This document shows positions 13,577 to 22,400 of a stretch of DNA of 24,793 bases, piece by piece (the first letter of the stretch is position 1; each line of letters starts with the position of its first letter). The notes under the pieces are model-generated. The model did no database searches, was not told the origin of the DNA, and saw only the letters and a list, made by a program, of their open reading frames with translations. The stretch comes from JABMRP01 sp964444795 (lineage in GTDB: Bacteria; Planctomycetota; Planctomycetia; Pirellulales; Thermoguttaceae). The stretch is taken from the NCBI GenBank assembly GCA_964444795.1, contig CAYUIQ010000128.1:1-24793 (forward strand), given 5' to 3'. The position numbers were made by a program, and so were the translations under genes.

Positions 13577-16015
13577 TCAGCCTGGCGTATGCGGTCGCCC
13601 TTTCCACTCGTTCCTCAATCTGCCCCAAGCTTGGCCGCATGGATCCTGCACCCGTTTCTTACATTCATCTGACGGAGGCTTGAACAAATCCATGGGGCCG
13701 GTGAGCGTCATCATCGCCGGCCGGCGGTCTATCTCCAGGACTGGCTCTCCCCGCCTAGACCGATCAAGGTCCTCATGGAATCCCGGCTCAAGAGTAAACT
13801 CCGGCAGCTTGTCCCCCTCGTATTCAGTTCGTGGTTTCCACTGTGCGTAAGCCGTGGGGTCTGCAAGTACCATTTCCGCAATGATTTGCGCCTCACCCCG
13901 CAAGGCATACACTTCATTCCATTCCATTCCAGAGACCACGTCATATCCTGCCTGTCCGGGTGGACGTCCCACCTCATGCTTCGAATCCTCGTCCAACCCC
14001 TGCGTTCCTTGATGCACATCCCGCTCGTACTTCGGCGGCTTGTCATCAAAATTGTCTGTCATCCATGCATGCACCAACTCGTGGGCAAGGATGCCGTTTG
14101 CGTTGGGGAGTCCGGGATACTGCGATGCAAGCTGTTCAGCCGACACGTCGGGGCCCCAGTTCAGGAAGCCGTAAGCATCGTAGTGATCAGTCTCTTCCAT
14201 TGGCAGAAAGCCGCCAAGAGGATTGAGTGTGCCAAGCATTGTGTTGAAGGAATGCTCGATAATCACAGTCCTCTTCGAAGAGAGGAGATCCGCAACCACG
14301 GTGCATCCCGCCGGATGAAGGTGGAAGCAATTGCAGAAGTTGTCCATCCCGCCACGTAACTTGTCTTTGTCGTCATGTTTTTTCGCCACAACGCCGAACC
14401 ACCCCGTATTGTCTATCCTATCTCCCCGGGTCCTGAATCTATCCTTGTGCTCCTCGGCCCATTGTCGCGTGATGAAAGCTTCGTACTCACTCACTGAATA
14501 CACCGCGCACGGACAGATTTCTGTCAACGCCGCCAGCACCTTCTCCACCATTATCTTGCCTCTGAAGTGTGGCCTTAGCAGGATTCTCAAACCATCCGGA
14601 TCGATGTATCGGAGTGGAACGTTCCGCACATACCTTCGCAAATTCACATCCCCGCCGGCGAAACCGATCGGGTCGGCGCTGATGAACTGACCCGTTTCGG
14701 GGTCGTAGTAGCGGGTGTTGAGATGGTAGAGACCCGTCTCGGGGTCGTGGTGGTAGCCGTGGCGGGCGAGATAGGTTTGGTGGGTCGTGCTCGGGCCGGT
14801 GTGAGACTCCAGCGGGCCGAAGGCGCGGTGGGTGTAGGTGTCGGTTTCAGAAGACGTCGCGTCGGTGAGGTTGACGGCGGAGCCGACGGCGTCGTGCTGT
14901 TGGTATTCGGGCGATCCGGTGTGATCGCGCCGGGCGGTCAGCTCGCCGAAGGGGTCGCGGTGGGTGTAGTCGTAGGTGAGCGTCGTGCTGCCCGCAGGGG
15001 TTGTTTCCAACAGCGGCTTGAGCCGGTCGTAAACGATCCGGCGATCATCGCCGGTCACCTCGCGGCGCACCCGCTGGCCGGCGGCGTTGTAAGTGAACGT
15101 CGCCCGATCGCCGGCGGTCTGCTCGACCGTCGAGAGGCGGGCGAGCGGGTCCCAGGTGTAGGTACTGACTGCCGAGGGGGTTTCCTTGATCTGGCGGTTG
15201 CCGACGGGGTCATAGGAATAGGTGGTCGTGCCGGTGGAATCCTCGGACGTCAGCAGTTGGTTGGCCGCGTCGTAGGTCGAAGTGGTGCGCGAGGCGGAGT
15301 CTTCGACCAGCAGGCGGTTGCCCAACGGGTCGTAGGTGTAGGTGATGTTAAACGCTCCGCCGGCGCCGGTGGTTTCGAGGGTGGCCCAGCCGTCGATACC
15401 AAAATCGTCCCACTGGTTGACGGTGAGGCCGTCCCAACTGGCGGCGTCGGTGCGGTGTTCGGCGGTGAGTTGATAGGCGGGGTCATAACTCCAGGTCACC
15501 CGGGCGGCGTCAGCTTCCAGCACGCTGGTGCGATTGCCGACGTTGTCGTAGGTGTACGTGAAACTAGAAAGGACCGCGGCGGCCGAATCGAGGTTGAACA
15601 GCCCCGTAAGCCGGTCGGCCGGGTCGTGGACGTAACTGGTCCGCGCGCCGTTGCCCAGTTGCACCGACGTGGTGCGATGGGCCTGGTCGTATGAAAAAGT
15701 CGTCCGATGGCCCAGCGGGTTGACTTGGGCCGTCTGCCGGCCGGCGAGGTCGTGCGTGTAGGTCGTACGCCCTCCGTCGGGATCGAGCATCGCGCGGCGC
15801 CGGCCGAGGGAGTCGACCGTGTAGCTGACCGTCTTATCGGCCGGGTCGGTCTTGGTTGCCAGCAGACCCCGGGCGTCGAACGTCGACGTGTACCGCCCGG
15901 TCGGATCGTGGGCGAGCGTGCGATGGCCGGCCGGGTCGTAGGCGAACGTATGGCGCGAGCCGTCGGGCATCCGGCGGCCGGTGATCCGACCGGCGGCGTC
16001 ATAGAGCACACTCAC
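13577..16015 (-). CDS. 5'-truncated (orphan) Rhs/YD-repeat protein with putative metallopeptidase tip
   Basis: 812 codons from GTG 16015; GAGGGG five bases upstream makes that start usable, but in-frame Rhs-core codons continue to 16156, so this is a truncated copy. YD repeats ('TFAYDPAGHRTLAHDPTGR', 'SYDPAYQLTAEHRTDA') are followed by the conserved core end (RYYDPETGQFISADPIGF, then GDVNLRRYVRN) and the junction motif PLRYIDPDGL at 14588-14617. Everything after it (336 aa) is unrelated to the other Rhs tip. It contains HELVH (14069-14083, residues 645-649), the HExxH zinc-peptidase signature, in 'GILAHELVHAWM', and downstream Glu candidates in 'WNEVYALRGEAQIIAE'. An upstream Cys/His cluster reads 'FCNCFHLHPAGC'. 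No signal peptide is left, so export would need recombination back onto a full-length core. The final ~40 residues have two further Cys. Confidence 0.82.
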   Translation of the reverse strand: MSVLYDAAGRITGRRMPDGSRHTFAYDPAGHRTLAHDPTGRYTSTFDARGLLATKTDPADKTVSYTVDSLGRRRAMLDPDGGRTTYTHDLAGRQTAQVNPLGHRTTFSYDQAHRTTSVQLGNGARTSYVHDPADRLTGLFNLDSAAAVLSSFTYTYDNVGNRTSVLEADAARVTWSYDPAYQLTAEHRTDAASWDGLTVNQWDDFGIDGWATLETTGAGGAFNITYTYDPLGNRLLVEDSASRTTSTYDAANQLLTSEDSTGTTTYSYDPVGNRQIKETPSAVSTYTWDPLARLSTVEQTAGDRATFTYNAAGQRVRREVTGDDRRIVYDRLKPLLETTPAGSTTLTYDYTHRDPFGELTARRDHTGSPEYQQHDAVGSAVNLTDATSSETDTYTHRAFGPLESHTGPSTTHQTYLARHGYHHDPETGLYHLNTRYYDPETGQFISADPIGFAGGDVNLRRYVRNVPLRYIDPDGLRILLRPHFRGKIMVEKVLAALTEICPCAVYSVSEYEAFITRQWAEEHKDRFRTRGDRIDNTGWFGVVAKKHDDKDKLRGGMDNFCNCFHLHPAGCTVVADLLSSKRTVIIEHSFNTMLGTLNPLGGFLPMEETDHYDAYGFLNWGPDVSAEQLASQYPGLPNANGILAHELVHAWMTDNFDDKPPKYERDVHQGTQGLDEDSKHEVGRPPGQAGYDVVSGMEWNEVYALRGEAQIIAEMVLADPTAYAQWKPRTEYEGDKLPEFTLEPGFHEDLDRSRRGEPVLEIDRRPAMMTLTGPMDLFKPPSDECKKRVQDPCGQAWGRLRNEWKGRPHTPG
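14588..14617 (-). other. Rhs core/tip junction motif PxxxxDPxGL (orphan copy)
   Basis: Encodes PLRYIDPDGL, matching the PxxxxDPxGL motif known to mark the end of the conserved Rhs core and the start of the variable C-terminal toxin. DNA upstream (on the minus strand) is regular GC-rich YD-repeat coding; DNA after it changes to less GC-rich codon use. Confidence 0.8.
15365..15436 (-). repeat. Three 8-residue W-repeats in the orphan Rhs core
   Basis: 24 codons encode WDGLTVNQ, WDDFGIDG, WATLETTG: three units of eight residues, each starting with Trp. They replace the YD pattern at this point. An equivalent 3x8 block occurs at the same core position in the main Rhs gene (21222-21293). Confidence 0.75.
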
Positions 16016-16156
16016 CCGATCCCCTCGTGCGTCGATCCGCGAAACTTGCCTGCCCAGCGTATCATACGAAAACGTCGTCCGCCTGTCCAGCGGATCCCGC
16101 TGCCGTGTATTTCGTCCGGCCTCGTCATAGACGAACGATGTCCGGCTTAGCGTCGA
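16016..16156 (-). pseudogene. 5' remnant of the Rhs core lacking a start codon
   Basis: These codons are in frame with the orphan Rhs gene and read as YD repeat: 'TSFVYDEAGRNTRQRDPLDR', 'FSYDTLGRQVSRIDARGDR'. The frame is closed by TAG at 16157-16159 with no standard start codon upstream of the GTG at 16015. Homology to Rhs therefore begins abruptly 10-20 bp after the stop of the preceding LRR gene (16170), marking a recombination breakpoint. Confidence 0.75.
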
Positions 16157-16169
16157 CTATGATGTAGAG

Positions 16170-17879
16170 CTAGCACACGACTTCGCAGTCCGGCAAAGCG
16201 GCCCGGAGACGTTCCACGCCGGTCTTGCTAACCTGTGTGCGTTCAATGTTCAAGTACTTGAGCGCGTTCAGGCCCTCAAGCACCCGAATGCCCCAGTCGG
16301 TGATCGGCGTTCCGTCCAAGTGGAGCCTTTCGAGCTTGTGCAACAAGCCGACGTACTCCATGGCTGCGTCGGATACCCCGGTAGACCCCAGCGTAAGAGT
16401 TCGTAGTTTGCGTATGGCCGACAAGTGGCGCAGGGCGAGGGCCGATACTCGCTCGCCTCGAAGGTCCAGGTTTCTCAATTCCGTCGCTCCGCCAAGCAGC
16501 GCCAATCCGTGTTCGGAGATGCACGTACGGAATATCCTCAGACGATAAAGGCGCGGAATCTCCACAATGCGTGCTAGGCCGGCATCGGAAATGGACAGGT
16601 GGGATAGCGAAAGCGACCAGAGTTCCGGCAGTTCCTTCAGCGGCGTCATTCCTTTGTCGGTCATCGGCATATCGACCAGTTGGAGTTCACAAAGTGTCGG
16701 TGCGTCGCGCAAGAAACTGATCGCGGCATCTGTCAGCGGCAAGCTGCCGAGGATAAGTGATCGCAGTTCTGGCACGTCTTTCAGCAGGTCCATCCCCCGA
16801 TCGGTAACCGGCGAGTTCGTGAGGAACAACTGCACCAACGCTTCAACACGAGCCAAGGCCGCCAGACCGGCGTCATTCACTGCCGTTTCCCTCAACTCAA
16901 GACTTTTCAGACGTCCTAGCCGAGCAATATCTCCAATGGTCGAATTGCTAATTCCTCGGCCCTGGAGCGACAACGTCTCCAGCCGAGGCAGATCCGCAAG
17001 AACATGAAGCCCTTCGGCTGGGGCGCCACGAGCATATACGACCACGGCCCGCAACTTCGGTTGGTCAAGTAGCTCCAAGCAAGGATTCTCCGCCTGATCG
17101 CCTTTCAACGTGATCATAGCGCACTCGTCCTCCGCGGCGACGGCTGATGATCGGTCTTTCGCCGACCGCTGCGCTGCGGAAGATAATGAATCCTCAAAGC
17201 GTTCCCAGTCGCGGAAATCGTGCCTTGCGTCTTCAGGGGCAGCGAAGACGGCAACGACATCGGACACGATCCAGTTTCCGTCGGCAAACTGCAAGAGCGA
17301 AAACTGGTGCAACGTCTCCGGCCCACCGCAAGTTCCCGATGAGCATCCCCGGTAACACGGACCGTCGTAAACGTATGTTTCCAGGACGGTGCGCATCTGC
17401 TCGTTCCATCCCGTCTGGATCATGCGGTAGTAGAACGCGCCGATCCTGAGTACTCCCGTCTCGGCGGTCGCGTACTGCTCGGCTGCATTGTGTTCGGCCG
17501 CCCCTCCGACCTCGGGAAACCCGAACGCACCCCTGTGTTCGTGTCGGCATGATTGGCGGAGCATCTCGCGCCGCGTTTCTGGATCGCCCATCGCTGTGGC
17601 GAAGTCGTCCCAGGATCGCATCTGCCCTCGGATGTTCGGCAGATTCGTCGCGGTACACCGGCAATCCGATCGACGCCACCCCCGGGGGATTTCGAAGTAG
17701 AGTTGCGAGAACACGGGTTCGCCCGCGAGCGTATCCTCGCCCGCAACGGAATCATCCGCACTGCCGACGACGTCGTACACCCATGTGCTGACAACCGGTG
17801 CCGTCACGGTGCCCCAGCGAACGTACTCCACCCGGTAGTAGAGCTCACCCGGCTTGAACCTCGATGCGTCAGGGGCCAT
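16170..17879 (-). CDS. LRR protein with duplicated Cys-containing N-terminal domain
   Basis: 569 aa; ATG 17879 has AAGG six bases upstream. No signal peptide is apparent. The first ~210 residues are not LRR and contain two related halves. Residues 11-36 ('GELYYRVEYVRWG' then 'VVSTWVYDVV') and ~147-172 ('GAFYYRMIQTGWN' then 'VLETYVYDGP') share YYR, W, and VYD spacing. Cys-rich stretches (DCRC, CYRGCSSGTCGG) suggest disulfides or metal binding. From ~260 to the end there are about 12 LRRs of 24 residues ('LERLHLDGTPITDWGIRVLEG'), capped by 'LPDCEVVC'. I do not recognise the N-terminal domain. It starts 104 bp after the HEAT lipoprotein gene and ends ~14 bp before truncated Rhs core sequence, so it belongs to the cassette behind the main Rhs tip and is a second candidate immunity or accessory factor. 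Confidence 0.8.
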   Translation of the reverse strand: MAPDASRFKPGELYYRVEYVRWGTVTAPVVSTWVYDVVGSADDSVAGEDTLAGEPVFSQLYFEIPRGWRRSDCRCTATNLPNIRGQMRSWDDFATAMGDPETRREMLRQSCRHEHRGAFGFPEVGGAAEHNAAEQYATAETGVLRIGAFYYRMIQTGWNEQMRTVLETYVYDGPCYRGCSSGTCGGPETLHQFSLLQFADGNWIVSDVVAVFAAPEDARHDFRDWERFEDSLSSAAQRSAKDRSSAVAAEDECAMITLKGDQAENPCLELLDQPKLRAVVVYARGAPAEGLHVLADLPRLETLSLQGRGISNSTIGDIARLGRLKSLELRETAVNDAGLAALARVEALVQLFLTNSPVTDRGMDLLKDVPELRSLILGSLPLTDAAISFLRDAPTLCELQLVDMPMTDKGMTPLKELPELWSLSLSHLSISDAGLARIVEIPRLYRLRIFRTCISEHGLALLGGATELRNLDLRGERVSALALRHLSAIRKLRTLTLGSTGVSDAAMEYVGLLHKLERLHLDGTPITDWGIRVLEGLNALKYLNIERTQVSKTGVERLRAALPDCEVVC

Positions 17880-17983
17880 GAATTACCTTCATTCGGACTG
17901 GAGTCTGCGAGGGAGACATGCACAAGCATGCACACCGGCATGCTCCGCGTCCGATTACCACCTCGTGCGCGGATGGCCTGCGT

Positions 17984-19312
17984 TTACTCGAATTCCTTCA
18001 GTTTACCGCGAGCCCGTCGAATGGCCGTGGCCGCGTTGGATCGAACTGAGTCTCTGCGATCCGTATTCATCAGTTCTTCCAGTGCTGGAATCAGTTGCGG
18101 ATCGGCGTATGCAGCCAGTCGCCGGTCGGGAGGAAAGCAGCCACACTCGCCAAATCCGCGTCCTTTGGCAAACGTCCAAGCTGCAGCACTCCGCACGAAT
18201 AGATTAGGATCGTTAAGCGCTGCAATGGCGGCTTGGTATGCTTCTGCCATGTCGGACTTGGCCAGCGCCCTAACGATCGCTTCTCGCAGTGACTGATCCG
18301 TGGTAGGGTCGTCGAGAATGGCAACGAGACGGTTGATCGCCGAAGCGTTCGTGCCTCTCGCAATTCCCTCGGGAACCTGTATTCGCGTGCCCAGATGGAT
18401 GCTGCGATCAGTCAAGGCGGAAAGGGCGCGAGCTACTCCTTTCTCGGTCCCAAGGCGGCCAAGGGCCTTCAAGGCGGATGCTTCATCAGATTGAAGCATG
18501 TGGAGCAGCGGCTCTTCCGCCCGAGGGTCACCAATGTCGGCCAGTGCTTCACAAAGAGTGCTCGGATTCGGAGCACACGCTGGAGAGACAATGCTATCCC
18601 TTTGAGACGTCTCTGCCAAACGCGAAAGCGCTTCCAGGGCGCGCGTATCCTTCAAGATGCCAAGCGTCCGGGCCGCGTGGTCCCGAATCACATAGTCTTC
18701 CAGTGGGTTCAGCATTAGAGCAATTAGTGGTGTTACGGCCCGCGGATCGCCAAGAGTCCCCAACATGCATGTGGCATCAGAGCGAATTCTCGAATCCTCG
18801 GTCGAGTCATTGACAACTGACAGAAGCGGGTCGACCGCGCGCGCGTCGCCAATCTCGCCTAAAGCACCGACTGCACTGCAGCGCACTTCGACATTCTCGG
18901 AGCTGTTACGCAGTACGACGAGCAAATGTTCAAACTGATCCACCGCCTTAAGAGAACCCAACGCCCAACATGCCGATCTGCGGACTTGGTCGTTTGAATC
19001 CCCAAGCAAGGGTGCTATTTCAGAGGATGCTCGCGGATCCGCGCTACGTGCCAGGGCACTTATCGCCCGATCGCGAACGGTCGGTGAAGGATCTGTTAGC
19101 GATACGAGAAACGCTTCCACGGACTCAGGGGCTTGGTCGCCACGCAGTTGTTTGAGCGCCTTAACACGCGAGTCTGTATCCGGGCTCCGCAATTGCTGAA
19201 GCAACTCCTGCCGTTTGTTCCGGTTCATGGAGGACCCGTCCTCTTTCACTTCACACCCTACCGATAGCGCGACGGCTACCGACATCAACATCGTGACTGT
19301 GAGTCGTATCAT
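17984..19312 (-). CDS. HEAT-repeat lipoprotein, candidate immunity/partner of the main Rhs tip
   Basis: A 442-aa protein. I chose ATG 19312 because GGAGGAAGG lies just upstream and the protein then opens with a lipoprotein signal: IRLTVTMLMSVAVALSVGC, with the lipobox Cys followed by EVKEDGSS. An upstream in-frame start would bury the signal. The mature part is built of HEAT/PBS-lyase-like repeats: 'DPSPTVRDRAISALARSADP', 'DSNDQVRRSACWALGSLKA', 'NVEVRCSAVGALGEIGDARAV', 'DPNLFVRSAAAWTFAKGRG'. It is the first gene after the main Rhs stop (170 bp gap), the immunity position. Published surveys of polymorphic toxins list HEAT-like immunity families, and a periplasmic lipid anchor would suit neutralising an incoming tip. 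Function here is inference from position and fold. Confidence 0.82.
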   Translation of the reverse strand: MIRLTVTMLMSVAVALSVGCEVKEDGSSMNRNKRQELLQQLRSPDTDSRVKALKQLRGDQAPESVEAFLVSLTDPSPTVRDRAISALARSADPRASSEIAPLLGDSNDQVRRSACWALGSLKAVDQFEHLLVVLRNSSENVEVRCSAVGALGEIGDARAVDPLLSVVNDSTEDSRIRSDATCMLGTLGDPRAVTPLIALMLNPLEDYVIRDHAARTLGILKDTRALEALSRLAETSQRDSIVSPACAPNPSTLCEALADIGDPRAEEPLLHMLQSDEASALKALGRLGTEKGVARALSALTDRSIHLGTRIQVPEGIARGTNASAINRLVAILDDPTTDQSLREAIVRALAKSDMAEAYQAAIAALNDPNLFVRSAAAWTFAKGRGFGECGCFPPDRRLAAYADPQLIPALEELMNTDRRDSVRSNAATAIRRARGKLKEFE

Positions 19313-19316
19313 CTGC

Positions 19317-19325
19317 CCTTCCTCC
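19317..19325 (-). promoter_or_regulatory. Ribosome binding site of the HEAT lipoprotein gene
   Basis: On the minus strand this reads GGAGGAAGG and precedes ATG 19312. It decides the start in favour of the lipoprotein form. The remainder of the 169-bp gap to the Rhs stop shows no clear hairpin terminator, so read-through from the Rhs gene is possible. Confidence 0.7.
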
Positions 19326-19481
19326 ACGGAATGTCGATGATTCACAGAGCTCGGCACATGCAAGGGCTAGTCATTCTTCCCTGCAGGACACCGACTGCGG
19401 GTCTCATTCAAATCAAACGGTCAAGGCAGTGTGCCGAACACACATTGCATCTCGGTTCGCCGACTACCCAGCGGAGTGCCC

Positions 19482-22400
19482 CTAAGGCAATCTGGGCCGC
19501 CAATACGCAAACGATTCTGCAATCTCAAGGACATGTCTTCCCAGGGCTCCCCATCGCTCCGCCTCAGTGCTTGGCGCTTGGAACATGAAGAATGTGTTTG
19601 CCTGAGACTGATGTGTTTCCGGTATCCACTCAGGATGACCGCCTTCCTCGCACAATTCGTGCCATGTTTCCTTGCCCATTCGCCGCTCGTTGATTTCCAG
19701 ACTGGTAGTTGCCCCTTTGTCACACTGCAAGAAAGAACTGGTTGAGAACCCCCCGGCTGCGGCTACTGTGCATCCGCTGGCATCGGCCAGACGCCGCGCA
19801 GTTGTGCCTCTTCCCTTCCAGGTTCCGATAACGCACGCTTGCAGCACAATTAGGCAGGGCTTACACATCAGTGGCCGGAGTCGTGATCCAACGTACCATG
19901 CATTGTGCCTTGAGAGGAGGTTTGCAGTTCCATCATGTGAGTCGTTGCGAGCGTCCTCCCATGACATACTTCCGATGGTGGGAATCTGTGCCTCTGGAGA
20001 ATTAGACCAAACCATCGGAGCATCGTTGTAGTACTCGTAGCGTGTGATTGGATCTCCAATGACCGCCCCAAAGCCAGCTTGGTTGTGATCCGTAATCTCC
20101 AGGACTCCAACGCACGCCCTCGACGGCTTTCCAAGAAGTGCGTCCAGCGCCCTGGCAAGCGCGTCATTTGTCTGGAAGGAGAATTCATTCCTGGCGTTCA
20201 CTGCGCTCAGGCCACTCAAAATCCCCCCGAGGCTGCTGGGTTTGAAATGTATTGCCGGGACAATGCTAGGTACCTGAGACAGCACCGAGCCGATCGGTCC
20301 GAACTCAAAAGGCAAGCCCATTCCTCCCTCGGGGGAACTGGTGACGACGTGAGCCGGTGCCATCCCTTGAGCGACTGCGTTATCAATCATCTGTCCAATC
20401 AAGAGCCTTACATCATCTATAGTAGCCGTGGAAGCGCTTTCCGAGGGTGACTGCAACCCGCTAGGATCGATGAGCGTGACCGGCCTATTCCTCCCATATC
20501 TCCGCAGATTCACATCGCCCGCGGCAAATCCGATCGGGTCTTCGCTGATGAACCGCCCCGTCGCCGGATCGTAATACCGCGCGTCGAGGAGGTACAGGCC
20601 GAGGGCCGGTTCGGCGTGGTAGCCTTGTCGGCCAACGAACGTGAACGGCGTCGTGCTGTCGCCGGTGTGTGCGGCGATTTGGCCGAAGGCGCGGTAGGTG
20701 TGGGTGTCGGTGGGAGTTTCGGACTGGTTGGTCAGAGCGGCGGTTGAGCCCAGCGCGTCGGGGTGATAGTGGGCCGTGTCGGTGCCGTCGTGCGAGGAGA
20801 GCAGGTCGCCGTAGGGGTGGCCAGTTTGGGTGTAGGTTTCTTCGGTGGCTCCCGCACTGTCGCTTTGAATGAGCAGGTTGCGGCCATCGTGGGTGTAACC
20901 GGCGGTGGCCGAAGGAGTCTCCTTGGTTACGCGGCGGCCGGCGGAGTCGTAGGACATGGTGTGACGACTGGTGTCCGATAGCTCCACACCGACCAGCCGA
21001 TTGTTGATATCCCAAGTGTGCGTCGTGCGACCCGAGGGCGTTTGCTTCACCTGACGGTTGCCCGTGGCGTCGTAGGCGTACGTGGTAACGCCGGCGGAGT
21101 CTTCGGCCGCCAGCAGTTGGTTGGCGACGTCGTAGGTGCTGGTCGTGCGCGAGCCGTTGTACTCCATCACGAGGCGGTTGCCCAACGCATCGTACGTGTA
21201 GGCGGTGCTGAAAGAGGTCGTGCCGTCGACTTCCATCGCGTCCCAATCATCGACCGTCATCGCATCCCAATGGTCGACGGCGAGATCGTTCCAATTGAGC
21301 GCGTCGGTGCGATCTTCGGCGGTGAGTTGATAGGCAGGGTCATAACTCCACGTCACCCGGGCGCCGTCGACTTCCTGTACGCCGGTGCGATTGCCCACAT
21401 TGTCGTAGGTATACGTAAAGCTGGAAAAGACCGTGCCATCGGACTTCGTGTGCCGCAATGCCGTCAACCGATCGGCCTCGTCGTAGACGTGTGTGCTGAC
21501 CGTTCCGGCCGCCGCTTCTTGACGAATGGTGCGGCCCGCGGCATCGTAGGCAAACGTCGTTCGGGCGTCCTGTGGGTTGAGCAGCAGGGACAATTGCCCC
21601 AGAGAGTCGTGGCTGTAGGTAAAACGCCCACCGTCGGGATCGATCATCCCGGCGCGTTGGCCGAGTTCGTCGTAAGCGTACGTAATGCACTTCTCGGCCG
21701 GGTTCATTGCCGTGGCAACCCGGTCAAGTTGGTCGTAGGTCCAGGTGGTGGTTCCCGTGCTGTCGACCATCGTGGAACGGTTCCCGACTTCGTCGTAAGA
21801 AAGGGTAAACCGAGTGGCGTCGCTGAACGTTCGGCCCGTCTGGCGGCCGAGTTCGTCGTAAACGTAGCTGGTGCGATTATCCCGGGCGTCGTGCCGTGAC
21901 GCCTGGCGACCGTTTTCATTATACGTGAACGTCGTTCGCCGGTCCAGAGCATCGATCTTGACCGTGTTCTGGCCCGCTTCGTCGTAAACGAACGTCGTCC
22001 GTCCTCCCGCTGCGTCAACAATCGCCGCCGGATGTCCCGTGGGAGTGTAAACCGACGTGGTGCGATGCGAAAGCGCGTCGACTCCGGCCACCGCCCGACC
22101 GGCCAAGTCGTAGACGAGCGTGCCCCGATTGCCCTCGGCATCAATGGTAGCGATGGTCTGCCCGGCATCGTCGTAGACGGTCGTGTTGCGTTGCCCGCGG
22201 GGGTCGGTGACGGCGATGGTGTGGCCGGCCGTATCGTATGCAAACGACGTGCGGTGGCCCAGGGGGTCGATCGTCGCGGTGGTTTGACCGGCGGGGTCGT
22301 AAAGCGTGGTGGCCAAAGCGTTTTGGGCGTTTTCCACCCGGGTGCGACGGCCCAGTTCGTCGTAAGACAACGTCGTTCGGGCTCGCAGCGGGTTGACCAC

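Noticed and set aside
14723..15694. Plus-strand Val/Gly/Arg-rich frame opposite the orphan Rhs gene
   Set aside because: Periodic 'VVGVG'-type peptides are the antisense reading of YD repeats.
17925..17944. AGCATGC/GCATGCT hairpin between the HEAT and LRR genes
   Set aside because: Only a 7-bp stem with no T-run; too weak to call a terminator or operator.
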